From NCBI GenBank assembly GCA_012727545.1, contig JAAYHA010000024.1:1-13068 (forward strand): a DNA stretch of 13,068 nucleotides, read 5' to 3'. Origin of the DNA: Synergistaceae bacterium (GTDB lineage Bacteria > Synergistota > Synergistia > Synergistales > Synergistaceae). How positions within the stretch are numbered: position 1 is the stretch's first letter; every line of letters begins with the position of its first letter. Of this stretch, positions 6,850 through 13,068 are shown one piece after another. A model generated the notes under the pieces. The model was given only the letters and a program-made list of their open reading frames with translations, was not told where the DNA came from and made no database searches. The position numbers and the translations under genes are program-made.

Positions 6850-6885
6850 AAAAAAAGGTGTGCCCGACAAAGATCGGGCACACCT
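6850..6885 (-). terminator. Rho-independent terminator after htpG
   Basis: A perfect 12-bp stem, AGGTGTGCCCGA (6856-6867) with TCGGGCACACCT (6874-6885), has a 6-nt loop and is followed on the - strand by a T run (A run at 6850-6856). It starts about 18 nt after the htpG stop. Confidence 0.93.
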
Positions 6886-6902
6886 GGTAATCTTGGGAGA
6901 TC

Positions 6903-8783
6903 TTATTTATCCAGAAGCTTTGTTATGAGTCTTGTGAATTTCTTTCCGTCTTCGACCGGCTCTCCTTCGCAAATAGCAGCGAGGCCCATCAGGACATTTG
7001 CCCACTCCGCGACGTCTGCATTTCCTTTTTCGGTCTCAGAAGCTATTTTCTTAATAAGAGGGTGTGATGGATTTACCTCAAGGACTTTCTTTTCCTCAGG
7101 CACATCCTGCCCCATGCTGCGGAAGAAGTTCCTCATCTGAGGGGATATGGGTTCTCCCTTCTGTACGAAGCAGGCAGGGGAGTCGACCAGTCTTGTCGAT
7201 ATTTTTACATCTTCCACTATGTTTGCGAGAGATTCCTTGAGCTTTGAGATGAATCCTGTCTTTTCAAGTTCCTCTTTTCCCTCTGCGTTCTCGAACTCGC
7301 TTCCTTCAGGCAGTGCTATGTCTTCCTGTGATACTGATACGAAGTCATATTCATTAAATTTTCTTGCATGGTTGACCCAGATCTCGTCAACAGCATCTCC
7401 CAGCAGAAGAACTTCTATGTTTTTCTTTTTTAATCCTTCGATCTTTGGTGATATCTCAAGGTTTTTGACCGGTCCGCCGGTTATGTAATAAATATTTTTC
7501 TGACCGTCTGCCATCCTCGAAACGTACTCTTCCAGAGTGGTTTTTTCACCTTTGGAGCTGTCAAGAAGGCAGAGTTTCATTATCTGTTCGCGGTTTTTAG
7601 TATCGGATATTATTCCTTCCTTGAGGACCATTCCGAATATCTGCCAGAATTTCTTATACTCGTCAGGGCGGTCTGCTTTCATTTTTTTGAGCGCATCAAG
7701 CACCTTACGCGTAATGCTGCTCTTTATCATCGCAGTCTGTCTGTCCTGCTGAAGTATTTCCCGGGAGATGTTCAGGGAAAGGTCTTCTGAATCTACAACA
7801 CCTTTGATAAAACGGAGATACTCAGGGATCAGTTCTCGACAGTCGCTCATGATAAAGACACGGCGTATGTAGAGCTGTACTCCGTGCTTTCCTTCCTGGA
7901 AGAAAAGGTCGACAGGAGGACGGGAGGGTATGTAGAGCAGAGCGCGGAATTCACTGGAGCCTTCTGCTTTGTAGCTGATGCGATCCATCGGGTCTTCCCA
8001 GTCATGAGTCAGGTGGCGGTAGAATTCTTTGTACTCGTCCTCACTTACCTCATTCTCCGGCCTTGTCCACAGAGCTTTCATCGAGTTTACCGGTTCGTCC
8101 TTTACATCTTCTTTTTTTTCTTTTGATTTGTCCTCAAGGTAGATTGGGTAGGTGACAAAATCAGAATACTGTTTGATTATTCCTCTCAAAGTCCATTCTG
8201 AGAGATAATCTTTTGAGGCTTCGTTGTCCTTATCCATTTCTTTTATGTGTAGGGTTATAGTCGTGCCGTTCGATTCACGGCTTCCTTCGCTTATCGTATA
8301 CGTGCCGTCTCCTTCAGACTCCCATATCCAGCTTTTGTCGGAGCCGGCTTTTTTTGTTTCGACTGTAACTTTGTCTGCTGCAATAAAACTGGAATAAAAA
8401 CCCACGCCGAACTGTCCGATAAGATCGCCGTTCTTTGAAGAGGCTGCTTCCTGCATCGCTTTTACGAATTCTTTGGTTCCGCTCCTTGCAATGGTGCCAA
8501 GGTATGAGACAAGATCTTCCCGTTCCATCCCAATACCGTTATCGCTCACTGTCAGCGTCTTTGAGTCTTTGTCTGCCTCGATCCTGATCTCGCCGTCTTT
8601 TACAAGGTCAGAAAGGTCTGTGTTGCTAAGGCTTTCGATCCTCAGCTTATCCAGTGCGTCTGACGCGTTGGATATCAGTTCCCTCAAGAAAATATCCGGG
8701 TTGGAGTAAACAGAGTTGATCATCAACTCAAGTACTTGCTTTGCTTCGCTTTGGAATTCATGTTTCTCAATATTCTGTGACAT
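6903..8783 (-). CDS. htpG: Chaperone protein HtpG (Hsp90)
   Basis: HtpG is the cytosolic dimeric ATP-dependent bacterial Hsp90, which remodels late folding intermediates. The 626-residue length is normal for the family. The N-terminal GHKL ATPase shows FLRELISNASDALDK with E35 and N39, DNGIGM (81-86) and GQFGVGFYSS (from 123). The middle domain shows YIRRVFIMSD and SLNISREILQQ, which contribute the catalytic Arg loop. The C-terminal dimer domain ends without a eukaryotic MEEVD tail, as expected. The start ATG is at 8783, with GGAGG (8791-8795) 7 nt away. It lies 142 bp downstream of clpB on the same strand with no strong promoter of its own visible, so it may be cotranscribed with clpB through the hairpin at 8828-8867. 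A terminator follows directly. Confidence 0.97.
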   Translation of the reverse strand: MSQNIEKHEFQSEAKQVLELMINSVYSNPDIFLRELISNASDALDKLRIESLSNTDLSDLVKDGEIRIEADKDSKTLTVSDNGIGMEREDLVSYLGTIARSGTKEFVKAMQEAASSKNGDLIGQFGVGFYSSFIAADKVTVETKKAGSDKSWIWESEGDGTYTISEGSRESNGTTITLHIKEMDKDNEASKDYLSEWTLRGIIKQYSDFVTYPIYLEDKSKEKKEDVKDEPVNSMKALWTRPENEVSEDEYKEFYRHLTHDWEDPMDRISYKAEGSSEFRALLYIPSRPPVDLFFQEGKHGVQLYIRRVFIMSDCRELIPEYLRFIKGVVDSEDLSLNISREILQQDRQTAMIKSSITRKVLDALKKMKADRPDEYKKFWQIFGMVLKEGIISDTKNREQIMKLCLLDSSKGEKTTLEEYVSRMADGQKNIYYITGGPVKNLEISPKIEGLKKKNIEVLLLGDAVDEIWVNHARKFNEYDFVSVSQEDIALPEGSEFENAEGKEELEKTGFISKLKESLANIVEDVKISTRLVDSPACFVQKGEPISPQMRNFFRSMGQDVPEEKKVLEVNPSHPLIKKIASETEKGNADVAEWANVLMGLAAICEGEPVEDGKKFTRLITKLLDK

Positions 8784-8827
8784 TCAAAATCCTCCCTGAT
8801 CTTGTTGTTTGATTTAAGAAAAGTTGT

Positions 8828-8867
8828 CCGGGGCAGCGATATATTGCCGCATTGTCCGCAGCCCCGG
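8828..8867 (-). other. Hairpin in the clpB-htpG spacer (possible attenuator)
   Basis: CCGGGGC (8828-8834) and GCCCCGG (8861-8867) form a perfect 7-bp GC-rich stem around 26 nt. Part of that loop can pair again (GCG with CGC). No T run follows directly on the - strand, where the sequence continues ACAACTTTTCTT, so it is a poor classical terminator. It does not cover the htpG ribosome site. It may tune readthrough or protect an mRNA end. Confidence 0.5.
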
Positions 8868-8925
8868 AAATATTTACATTATTTGCCGGTCTGGATCAGC
8901 GAACGCACCTTTCTGTCATTGGAGA

Positions 8926-11529
8926 TCATTCAACATGGATAACAAGGTCATTTCCCTGATTCTCGACTTTTATCCTTGAACCGTCAGAAGCTTCACCGCT
9001 TATTATAAGGCGCGCGATCTGCGTCTCAAGCTTTTTCTGCAGATACCTTTTCAGAGGTCTTGCCCCGTAGACCGGATCATAGCCGTTTCTGGCAGCAGTG
9101 TTCAGCGCTTCCGGCTCGACTTCAAGGATGATATTCCTTTCCTTCAGCCTTTCTTCAAGATTCTTCAGCAGAAGTTTCACTATCTCTGTTATCTCTTCCA
9201 TCCTCAATGGTTTGAAAAAGATAATCTCGTCGACCCTGTTCAGAAATTCCGGCCTGAACTTGCTTCTCAGTGCAGACATTACATCGGCTCTAGCGTTTTC
9301 GGAAATATCGCCCGTTGAAGCGTCCATGCCGTTGATCAGATCCTGTGCTCCGATGTTGCTTGTCATGATTATGACACAGTTTTTGAAATTAACAGTTCTC
9401 CCGTGGCTGTCGGTCGCCCGCCCGTCGTCAAGTATCTGCAGCAGTATGTTGAAAACGTCCGGATGCGCTTTTTCAATTTCGTCGAAAAGTACCACCGAAT
9501 ATGGATGTCTTCTTACCGCTTCGGTGAGCTGGCCTCCTTCGTCATAACCGACATATCCCGGAGGGGCTCCTACTAATCTGGAGACAGAGTGCTTTTCCAT
9601 GTATTCAGACATGTCTATTCTTACGATGTTTTCCTCTGAATCAAAGAGCGATTCAGCAAGTGCCCTGGCAAGCTCTGTTTTTCCGACACCTGTGGGGCCA
9701 AGAAAAATAAAGGAGCCTATAGGTCTTTTGGGGTCCTTTATTCCCGAACGTGCTCTGAGAACAGCATCTGCTACCAGATCAACGGCTTCGTTTTGTCCTA
9801 TGACCCTCCTGTGCAGCTCGGAATCCAGATGGAGAAGTTTTTCTCGCTCTCCCTCAATAAGTTTTGTCACAGGTATGCCTGTCCACTTAGCTATTATCAT
9901 AGCGATCTCTTCGTCGGTGACTTCTTCCCTAAGCAAGCGGGCAGCACCTGAAGCGAGGACTTTTTCTTCGTCTTCGATCTTTTTTTCAAGGTCGGGGAGG
10001 GTGCCGTGACGCAACTGGGCGGCCTTGTTGAGGTCATACTCCCTTTCAGCCTTTTCTATTTCGTGTCTGACTTTTTCAATTTCTTCGCGCATTGACCTGA
10101 CTTTTGAAATATTTTCCTTTTCTGTCTCATACTGAGCGCGGAGGGTGTTTGCCTTTTCCTTCAGATCTGCAAGGTCCTTCTGAAGAGTTTCAAGGCGGTC
10201 TTTGCTGGCCTTGTCCTTCTCATTTTTCAAAGCGGCTTCTTCGATCTCAAGCTGCATAACACGGCGCGATACATCGTCCAGTTCCGCCGGCATGGAATCG
10301 ATGTCCGTCCTGATCATCGCGCATGCCTCGTCAACAAGGTCGATTGCCTTGTCCGGGAGAAACCTGTCTGAAATATAGCGGTTTGAAAGGACAGCGGCTG
10401 CTACAAGGGCATTGTCCTGTATCCTTACCCCGTGGTGGAGCTGAAAACGTTCTTTGAGTCCCCTAAGTATCGAGACAGTGTCCTCAACGTCAGGAGCCTC
10501 TACAAGAACAGGCTGGAACCTTCTTTCAAGCGCAGCGTCCTTCTCAATGTAGTTCCTGTATTCTTCCAGGGTCGTTGCTCCTATGCAGTGCAGTTCGCCG
10601 CGGGCAAGCATAGGCTTGAGCATGTTTCCTGCGTCGATAGCCCCCTCTGCTTTTCCTGTTCCAACGATTGTATGGAGTTCATCGATAAAGAGGATCACCT
10701 GCCCTTCGCTCTTTTTTACTTCATTCAGGACTGCCTTGAGCCTTTCCTCGAATTCACCCCTGTATTTTGCACCGGCAAGTAATGATCCCATATCAAGTGC
10801 AAAGATAACCCTATCTTTGAGCCCTTCAGGCACATCTCCCCTGTGTATCCTCATTGCCAGGCCTTCAACGATAGCCGTCTTGCCCACACCGGGTTCTCCT
10901 ATCAGGACAGGGTTGTTTTTGGTCTTTCTGCTTAGTATCCTTATTACCCTTCTGATCTCTTCGTCTCGCCCGATCACAGGGTCAAGCTTGTTTTCTCTGG
11001 CAGCCTTCACAAGATCCCTTCCGTATTTTTCCAGGACTTCGTATGTGTCCTCCGGATTATCTGTAGTGACCCTCTGGTTGCCTCTGACCTCGCACAAAGT
11101 TTTCAAAAAGCCGTCCTTATTCAATCCAAAGGTGGCAAAGACCTTAGCCAAAGGGGAAGAAGTCCCCTCTGAAAGCATTGCTAGAAAAATATGCTCCACT
11201 GAGATGTACTCGTCCTTGAGTTTTTCAGCCTCTCCTTCCGCATTTACGATCAGTTGCGAAAGTCTCTGTGAAACGAAGATCTTGCCTGCCTCCTGGCCTG
11301 CGCCGGAAACTCTCGGTCTCTTCCTGAGGTCGATCTCTATAGCGTTTTTGATATTTTCTGCGGGCAATCCCATTCTGCCAACAAGCTTTGGAATTAGTCC
11401 GTTTTCCTGGTTTATTAGCGCAAGAGCCAGGTGTTCACTGTCGACCTCCTGGTGACCATGTTTTATAGCAATGTTCTGAGCATTGTAAAATGCTTCCTGT
11501 GATTTCTGTGTTAGTTTATTCATATTCAT
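8926..11529 (-). CDS. clpB: ATP-dependent disaggregase ClpB (Hsp100)
   Basis: ClpB is a hexameric AAA+ machine that threads proteins out of aggregates together with DnaK. Its 867 residues have the complete layout. The Clp N domain is 1 to about 145. NBD1 has Walker A GEPGVGKT (211-218), pore loop KYRGEFE (255-261), Walker B VILFIDE (278-284) and arginine fingers near 336-337. The coiled-coil middle domain, which sets ClpB apart from ClpA, spans about 405-530. NBD2 has Walker A GPTGVGKT (611-618), pore loop GYVGYDEGG (658-666), Walker B VVLFDE (679-684) and sensor 2 GARPLKR (822-828). No ClpP-binding IGL/IGF loop is seen. The start is the first of two close ATGs (11529, 11523), because GGAGG (11537-11541) is 7 nt from the first. 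A CtsR-like operator sits in its promoter. Confidence 0.97.
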   Translation of the reverse strand: MNMNKLTQKSQEAFYNAQNIAIKHGHQEVDSEHLALALINQENGLIPKLVGRMGLPAENIKNAIEIDLRKRPRVSGAGQEAGKIFVSQRLSQLIVNAEGEAEKLKDEYISVEHIFLAMLSEGTSSPLAKVFATFGLNKDGFLKTLCEVRGNQRVTTDNPEDTYEVLEKYGRDLVKAARENKLDPVIGRDEEIRRVIRILSRKTKNNPVLIGEPGVGKTAIVEGLAMRIHRGDVPEGLKDRVIFALDMGSLLAGAKYRGEFEERLKAVLNEVKKSEGQVILFIDELHTIVGTGKAEGAIDAGNMLKPMLARGELHCIGATTLEEYRNYIEKDAALERRFQPVLVEAPDVEDTVSILRGLKERFQLHHGVRIQDNALVAAAVLSNRYISDRFLPDKAIDLVDEACAMIRTDIDSMPAELDDVSRRVMQLEIEEAALKNEKDKASKDRLETLQKDLADLKEKANTLRAQYETEKENISKVRSMREEIEKVRHEIEKAEREYDLNKAAQLRHGTLPDLEKKIEDEEKVLASGAARLLREEVTDEEIAMIIAKWTGIPVTKLIEGEREKLLHLDSELHRRVIGQNEAVDLVADAVLRARSGIKDPKRPIGSFIFLGPTGVGKTELARALAESLFDSEENIVRIDMSEYMEKHSVSRLVGAPPGYVGYDEGGQLTEAVRRHPYSVVLFDEIEKAHPDVFNILLQILDDGRATDSHGRTVNFKNCVIIMTSNIGAQDLINGMDASTGDISENARADVMSALRSKFRPEFLNRVDEIIFFKPLRMEEITEIVKLLLKNLEERLKERNIILEVEPEALNTAARNGYDPVYGARPLKRYLQKKLETQIARLIISGEASDGSRIKVENQGNDLVIHVE

Positions 11530-11579
11530 AATTATCCCTCCGGCAAAAACATATTAACCATTACTGACCATCCTTTGAT

Positions 11580-11607
11580 ATTATATAGGTCAAACAAAAT
11601 CAAACAA
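11580..11607 (-). promoter_or_regulatory. Predicted clpB promoter
   Basis: On the - strand TTGTTT (11602-11607), a 16-nt spacer and a perfect TATAAT (11580-11585) lie about 50 nt upstream of the clpB start codon. The spacer is filled by the CtsR-like repeat. Confidence 0.65.
11588..11604 (+). promoter_or_regulatory. CtsR-like heat-shock operator
   Basis: GGTCAAACAAAATCAAA is a tandem heptad (GGTCAAA, 3 nt, AATCAAA). It matches the known CtsR consensus RGTCAAANANRGTCAAA at every fixed position but one (G to A in the second heptad). It lies between the predicted -35 and -10 of clpB, where a bound repressor would block RNA polymerase. CtsR is the Firmicutes repressor of clp genes. No ctsR gene is in the window, so the regulator is inferred. 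Confidence 0.6.
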
Positions 11608-11780
11608 CAGCTGATTACAAAAACTGCGGTCGATTACAAGTAAATATTTATCAAACTAGACTATTATATAGAAAATTCGGATCTTTACTCTGATTTTGAG
11701 CAAATGTTATTGTAGTTCAAAAAAAACGCTGATATTTCAGCAAAATAGGCAATATAAAGGAAATATTTAGTCAAATGTGC

Positions 11781-11809
11781 TTGACAAGAGCCAGATATAA
11801 GTTTAAAGT
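11781..11809 (+). promoter_or_regulatory. Predicted promoter of the cold-shock gene
   Basis: A perfect -35 TTGACA (11781-11786), a 17-nt spacer and a weaker -10 TAAAGT (11804-11809) give a start near 11816 and a leader of about 46 nt. An inverted repeat, GTCAA (11770-11774) and TTGAC (11781-11785), overlaps the -35. The leader can form a small hairpin TCGGA/TCCGA (11817-11831). Confidence 0.65.
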
Positions 11810-11861
11810 TGCATGGTCGGAGTAGATCCGATTACAATATTTCCTGTTGGGAGGCAACACA

Positions 11862-12065
11862 TTGAAAAGCAACGGTACAGTAAAATGGTTCAACGCAACT
11901 AAGGGTTATGGATTTATCACCACAGATGAAGGCAATGATGTCTTTGTACATTTCAGCGCCATCCAGGGCGACGGTTTCAAAACCCTTGATGAAGGTCAGA
12001 AGGTATCCTTCGAGATCACACAGGGCAGCAAAGGCCCCCAGGCTTCTGACGTCGAGAAGATCTAG
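11862..12065 (+). CDS. Cold-shock domain protein (CspA family)
   Basis: This is a 67-residue single cold-shock domain, an OB-fold that binds single-stranded RNA and DNA and melts mRNA structure. The RNP1 motif KGYGFI and the RNP2 motif VFVHF are both intact, and the opening NGTVKWFN is typical. The start is UUG 11862, with GGGAGG (11849-11854) 7 nt upstream. An upstream in-frame UUG at 11847 would overlap that ribosome site and is rejected. Family members act as RNA chaperones, some cold-induced and some constitutive; which type this is cannot be told. The leader is only about 46 nt, shorter than the long thermosensor leader of E. coli cspA. The gene stands alone between its own promoter and terminator, and its stop codon lies within an 18-bp palindrome. 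Confidence 0.95.
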   Translation: MKSNGTVKWFNATKGYGFITTDEGNDVFVHFSAIQGDGFKTLDEGQKVSFEITQGSKGPQASDVEKI

Positions 12066-12077
12066 CCTAGGCTAGAT
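12060..12077. repeat. 18-bp perfect palindrome across the cold-shock gene stop codon
   Basis: ATCTAGCCTAGGCTAGAT equals its own reverse complement and contains CTAG three times. As RNA it folds into a 7-bp stem with a CUAG loop that includes the UAG stop. It is separate from the terminator 38 bp further on. Confidence 0.85.
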
Positions 12078-12115
12078 AGAGTATTTCTTTATTAATAAGG
12101 AAATAAACTATTGAA

Positions 12116-12150
12116 GGAAGACAGCGAGGAAACTCGTTGTCTTCCTTTTT
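12116..12150 (+). terminator. Rho-independent terminator of the cold-shock gene
   Basis: A 13-bp stem with one G-U pair (12116-12128 with 12133-12145) is closed by a GAAA tetraloop and followed by TTTTT (12146-12150). It lies about 50 nt past the stop codon. Confidence 0.93.
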
Positions 12151-12202
12151 AGTGCGCCTAATTTTAAAAAATATTTTTTTATTATGTCATTATAAAGAAT
12201 TC

Positions 12203-12231
12203 TTAATAAATGATCTGACTTTTGTTATAAG
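12203..12231 (+). promoter_or_regulatory. Possible extended -10 promoter
   Basis: TTAATA (12203-12208), a 17-nt spacer and TATAAG (12226-12231) preceded by TGT make an extended -10 site. Transcription would start near 12238, about 15 nt before the hairpin at 12254. Confidence 0.45.
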
Positions 12232-12253
12232 GTAGAATTAGTATGTTGGTAAG

Positions 12254-12290
12254 AAAAGAGAAACTGCGATTTTTTTGCAGCTTCTCTTTT
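12254..12290. terminator. Terminator-like hairpin upstream of the protease gene
   Basis: AAAAGAGAA then CTGC (12254-12262, 12264-12267) pairs with GCAG then TTCTCTTTT (12277-12280, 12282-12290). One A-C mismatch interrupts the stem, and a 9-nt T-rich loop closes it. The TTTT end could act as the U tract. No coding gene ends here, and the cold-shock terminator lies about 105 bp upstream. Confidence 0.6.
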
Positions 12291-12391
12291 GTGTAAATTA
12301 CCCCTTGCAGAAAACATACCATTTCGTCTATTGTTGACTGGTGTTTTAATTGAAGTCTTTTAAATTTTGAATTTTTAGAGGAGGCTCTGTC

Positions 12392-13068
12392 ATGTCCCTT
12401 TTAAAAGATAAAAAACTATCTCTGGAAAAGCTAAGAAGAACTGCTGATATCGAATCACTCGGTTTCAGGACGACCAAATCCATCGGCAGGCTGGAAGGCC
12501 TTGTTGGGCAGGAAAGGGCTGTGCATGCAGTAAGCTTTGGACTGTCGGTCCAGAGCAAAGGTTATAACATTTTCATGGTAGGAGAGCCTGGGAGCGGCAG
12601 GACAACATATGCCATGCAGGAACTCACCAGATGTGCTGCTTCTATGCCGGCTCCTGACGACTGGGTCTATGTATATAACTTTGACGAACCGGGGACTCCG
12701 CTTGCCGTAAGGCTTCCTGCTGGCAAAGGCAAGGAGCTTTCAAAGGACGCGGAAAACGCGGTAGAAGATCTCAAGTCGGTTCTTGCCAAAGCATTTGACA
12801 ACAATGAATTTGAAGACAATAAGGCCCAACTGGTGAAGTCATTCCAGGAAGAGGTAAACAAGTACATGGAAGAACTCCGCAAATGGGCGGAGGAGAAACA
12901 CTTTTCAATTAAGCGCACACCCCAGGGCTTCGTCAACCTTCCAATGATCTTTGCACCTCCTGTAAAGGATACCGACGAGAACGCCGTTAAAGCAACAAAC
13001 GACGCAGAGACTCCTGCAGAAGATACTGAAGCAAAAAATCCCGAGCCTGTCCTGAGAGAGATGCAGCA
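12392..13068 (+). CDS. Lon-like ATP-dependent protease, AAA_32/LonC type (partial, 3' end outside window)
   Basis: The first 225 codons run open to the window edge. The start ATG has GAGGAGG (12378-12384) 7 nt upstream. The N-terminal region matches the Lon-like family with an AAA_32 domain (LonC/YcbZ type). It shows a VGQERAVHAVSFGLSVQSKG stretch, then Walker A GEPGSGRTT (64-72), then PDDWVYVYNFDEP and LAVRLPAGKG. After that a long charged helical insertion begins (about 120-180), and near residue 200 comes an acidic T/E/P-rich linker that looks like a lineage insertion. Arg replaces the usual Walker A Lys; I recall GRTT as common in this family. The C-terminal Ser-Lys protease domain should follow outside the window. 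In LonC of Meiothermus proteolysis is reported to be ATP-independent, so the name 'ATP-dependent' may not fit. Confidence 0.88.
   Translation, partial: MSLLKDKKLSLEKLRRTADIESLGFRTTKSIGRLEGLVGQERAVHAVSFGLSVQSKGYNIFMVGEPGSGRTTYAMQELTRCAASMPAPDDWVYVYNFDEPGTPLAVRLPAGKGKELSKDAENAVEDLKSVLAKAFDNNEFEDNKAQLVKSFQEEVNKYMEELRKWAEEKHFSIKRTPQGFVNLPMIFAPPVKDTDENAVKATNDAETPAEDTEAKNPEPVLREMQ

Larger units (their letters stand above)
11530..11861. other. Divergent intergenic region clpB / cold-shock gene
   Basis: This gap of about 330 bp, very AT-rich, has no ORF I would defend. It holds the clpB promoter and operator on the left and the cold-shock gene promoter on the right. Other marks are the octamer GATTACAA three times (11613, 11632 and 11830) and a small hairpin GCTGA/TCAGC (11728-11741). 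In between I see nothing else. Confidence 0.6.
12151..12391. other. AT-rich gene-free stretch before the Lon-like protease gene
   Basis: These 241 bp hold no ORF above 20 codons that I would defend. They contain a promoter-like site (12203-12231), a hairpin (12254-12290), and a further weak candidate -35 TTGACT (near 12334) with no good -10 at standard spacing. The ribosome site GAGGAGG (12378-12384) of the next gene lies at the right end. Confidence 0.6.

Noticed and set aside
10583..11455. 290-codon + strand ORF opposite clpB, and others at 9098-9547 and 9599-10009
   Set aside because: They lie antisense to the conserved ClpB frame, have Ser/Phe/Leu-rich low-complexity translations, no ribosome sites and no family resemblance.
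11530..11861. CIRCE (HrcA) element upstream of clpB
   Set aside because: No TTAGCACTC-N9-GAGTGCTAA or near match is present in this gap or upstream of htpG.
1..13068. CRISPR arrays, insertion sequences, prophage or toxin-antitoxin genes
   Set aside because: No regularly spaced repeats, transposase motifs, terminal repeats or small paired ORFs were found; all large frames belong to core genes.

Overview
The window is ordinary bacterial chromosome: densely coding, about 45-50% GC by eye, with AT-rich intergenic gaps and many UUG start codons. The gene set suggests an anaerobe. It has the selenocysteine machinery (selA-selB) and a small clostridial/Desulfovibrio-type ferredoxin. It also has the veg-ispE-purR block, which is known from Firmicutes, and a CtsR-like operator. 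I infer a Firmicute or a relative such as Synergistota. I cannot name a genus, and a 16S or ribosomal-protein tree would settle it.

Layout. (1) 1-3492, + strand: a clear promoter, then selA and selB overlapping by 8 bp. Together they load selenium onto Ser-tRNA(Sec) and deliver Sec-tRNA to the ribosome. (2) 3493-5606, + strand: a strong veg promoter, veg, a strong terminator, then ispE (isoprenoid MEP pathway) and purR (purine repressor). (3) 5607-6015, + strand: a strong promoter driving a 59-residue ferredoxin and, 7 nt later, a tRNA with anticodon CAU, closed by a long hairpin that also terminates the opposing gene. (4) 6045-6752, - strand: an unrecognised secreted protein. (5) 6850-11607, - strand: heat-shock chaperones clpB and then htpG, with a terminator after htpG and a CtsR-like direct repeat between the -35 and -10 of the clpB promoter. 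(6) 11781-12150, + strand: a cold-shock protein gene with its own promoter, an 18-bp palindrome over its stop codon, and a terminator. (7) 12151-12391: a gene-free AT-rich stretch holding a promoter-like site and a hairpin that together could make a very short RNA or a leader. (8) 12392-end, + strand: the first 225 codons of a Lon-like protease of the AAA_32/LonC type.

From clpB onward the region reads as a protein-quality and stress cluster (ClpB, HtpG, cold-shock protein, Lon-like protease). I found no mobile element, CRISPR array, phage gene or clearly novel multi-gene system. The best leads are regulatory: the CtsR-like operator, the cold-shock palindrome, the 12.2-kb promoter/hairpin unit, the ispE start behind a terminator, and the ferredoxin-tRNA transcript. 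The orphan secreted protein is the only gene without an assignable family.
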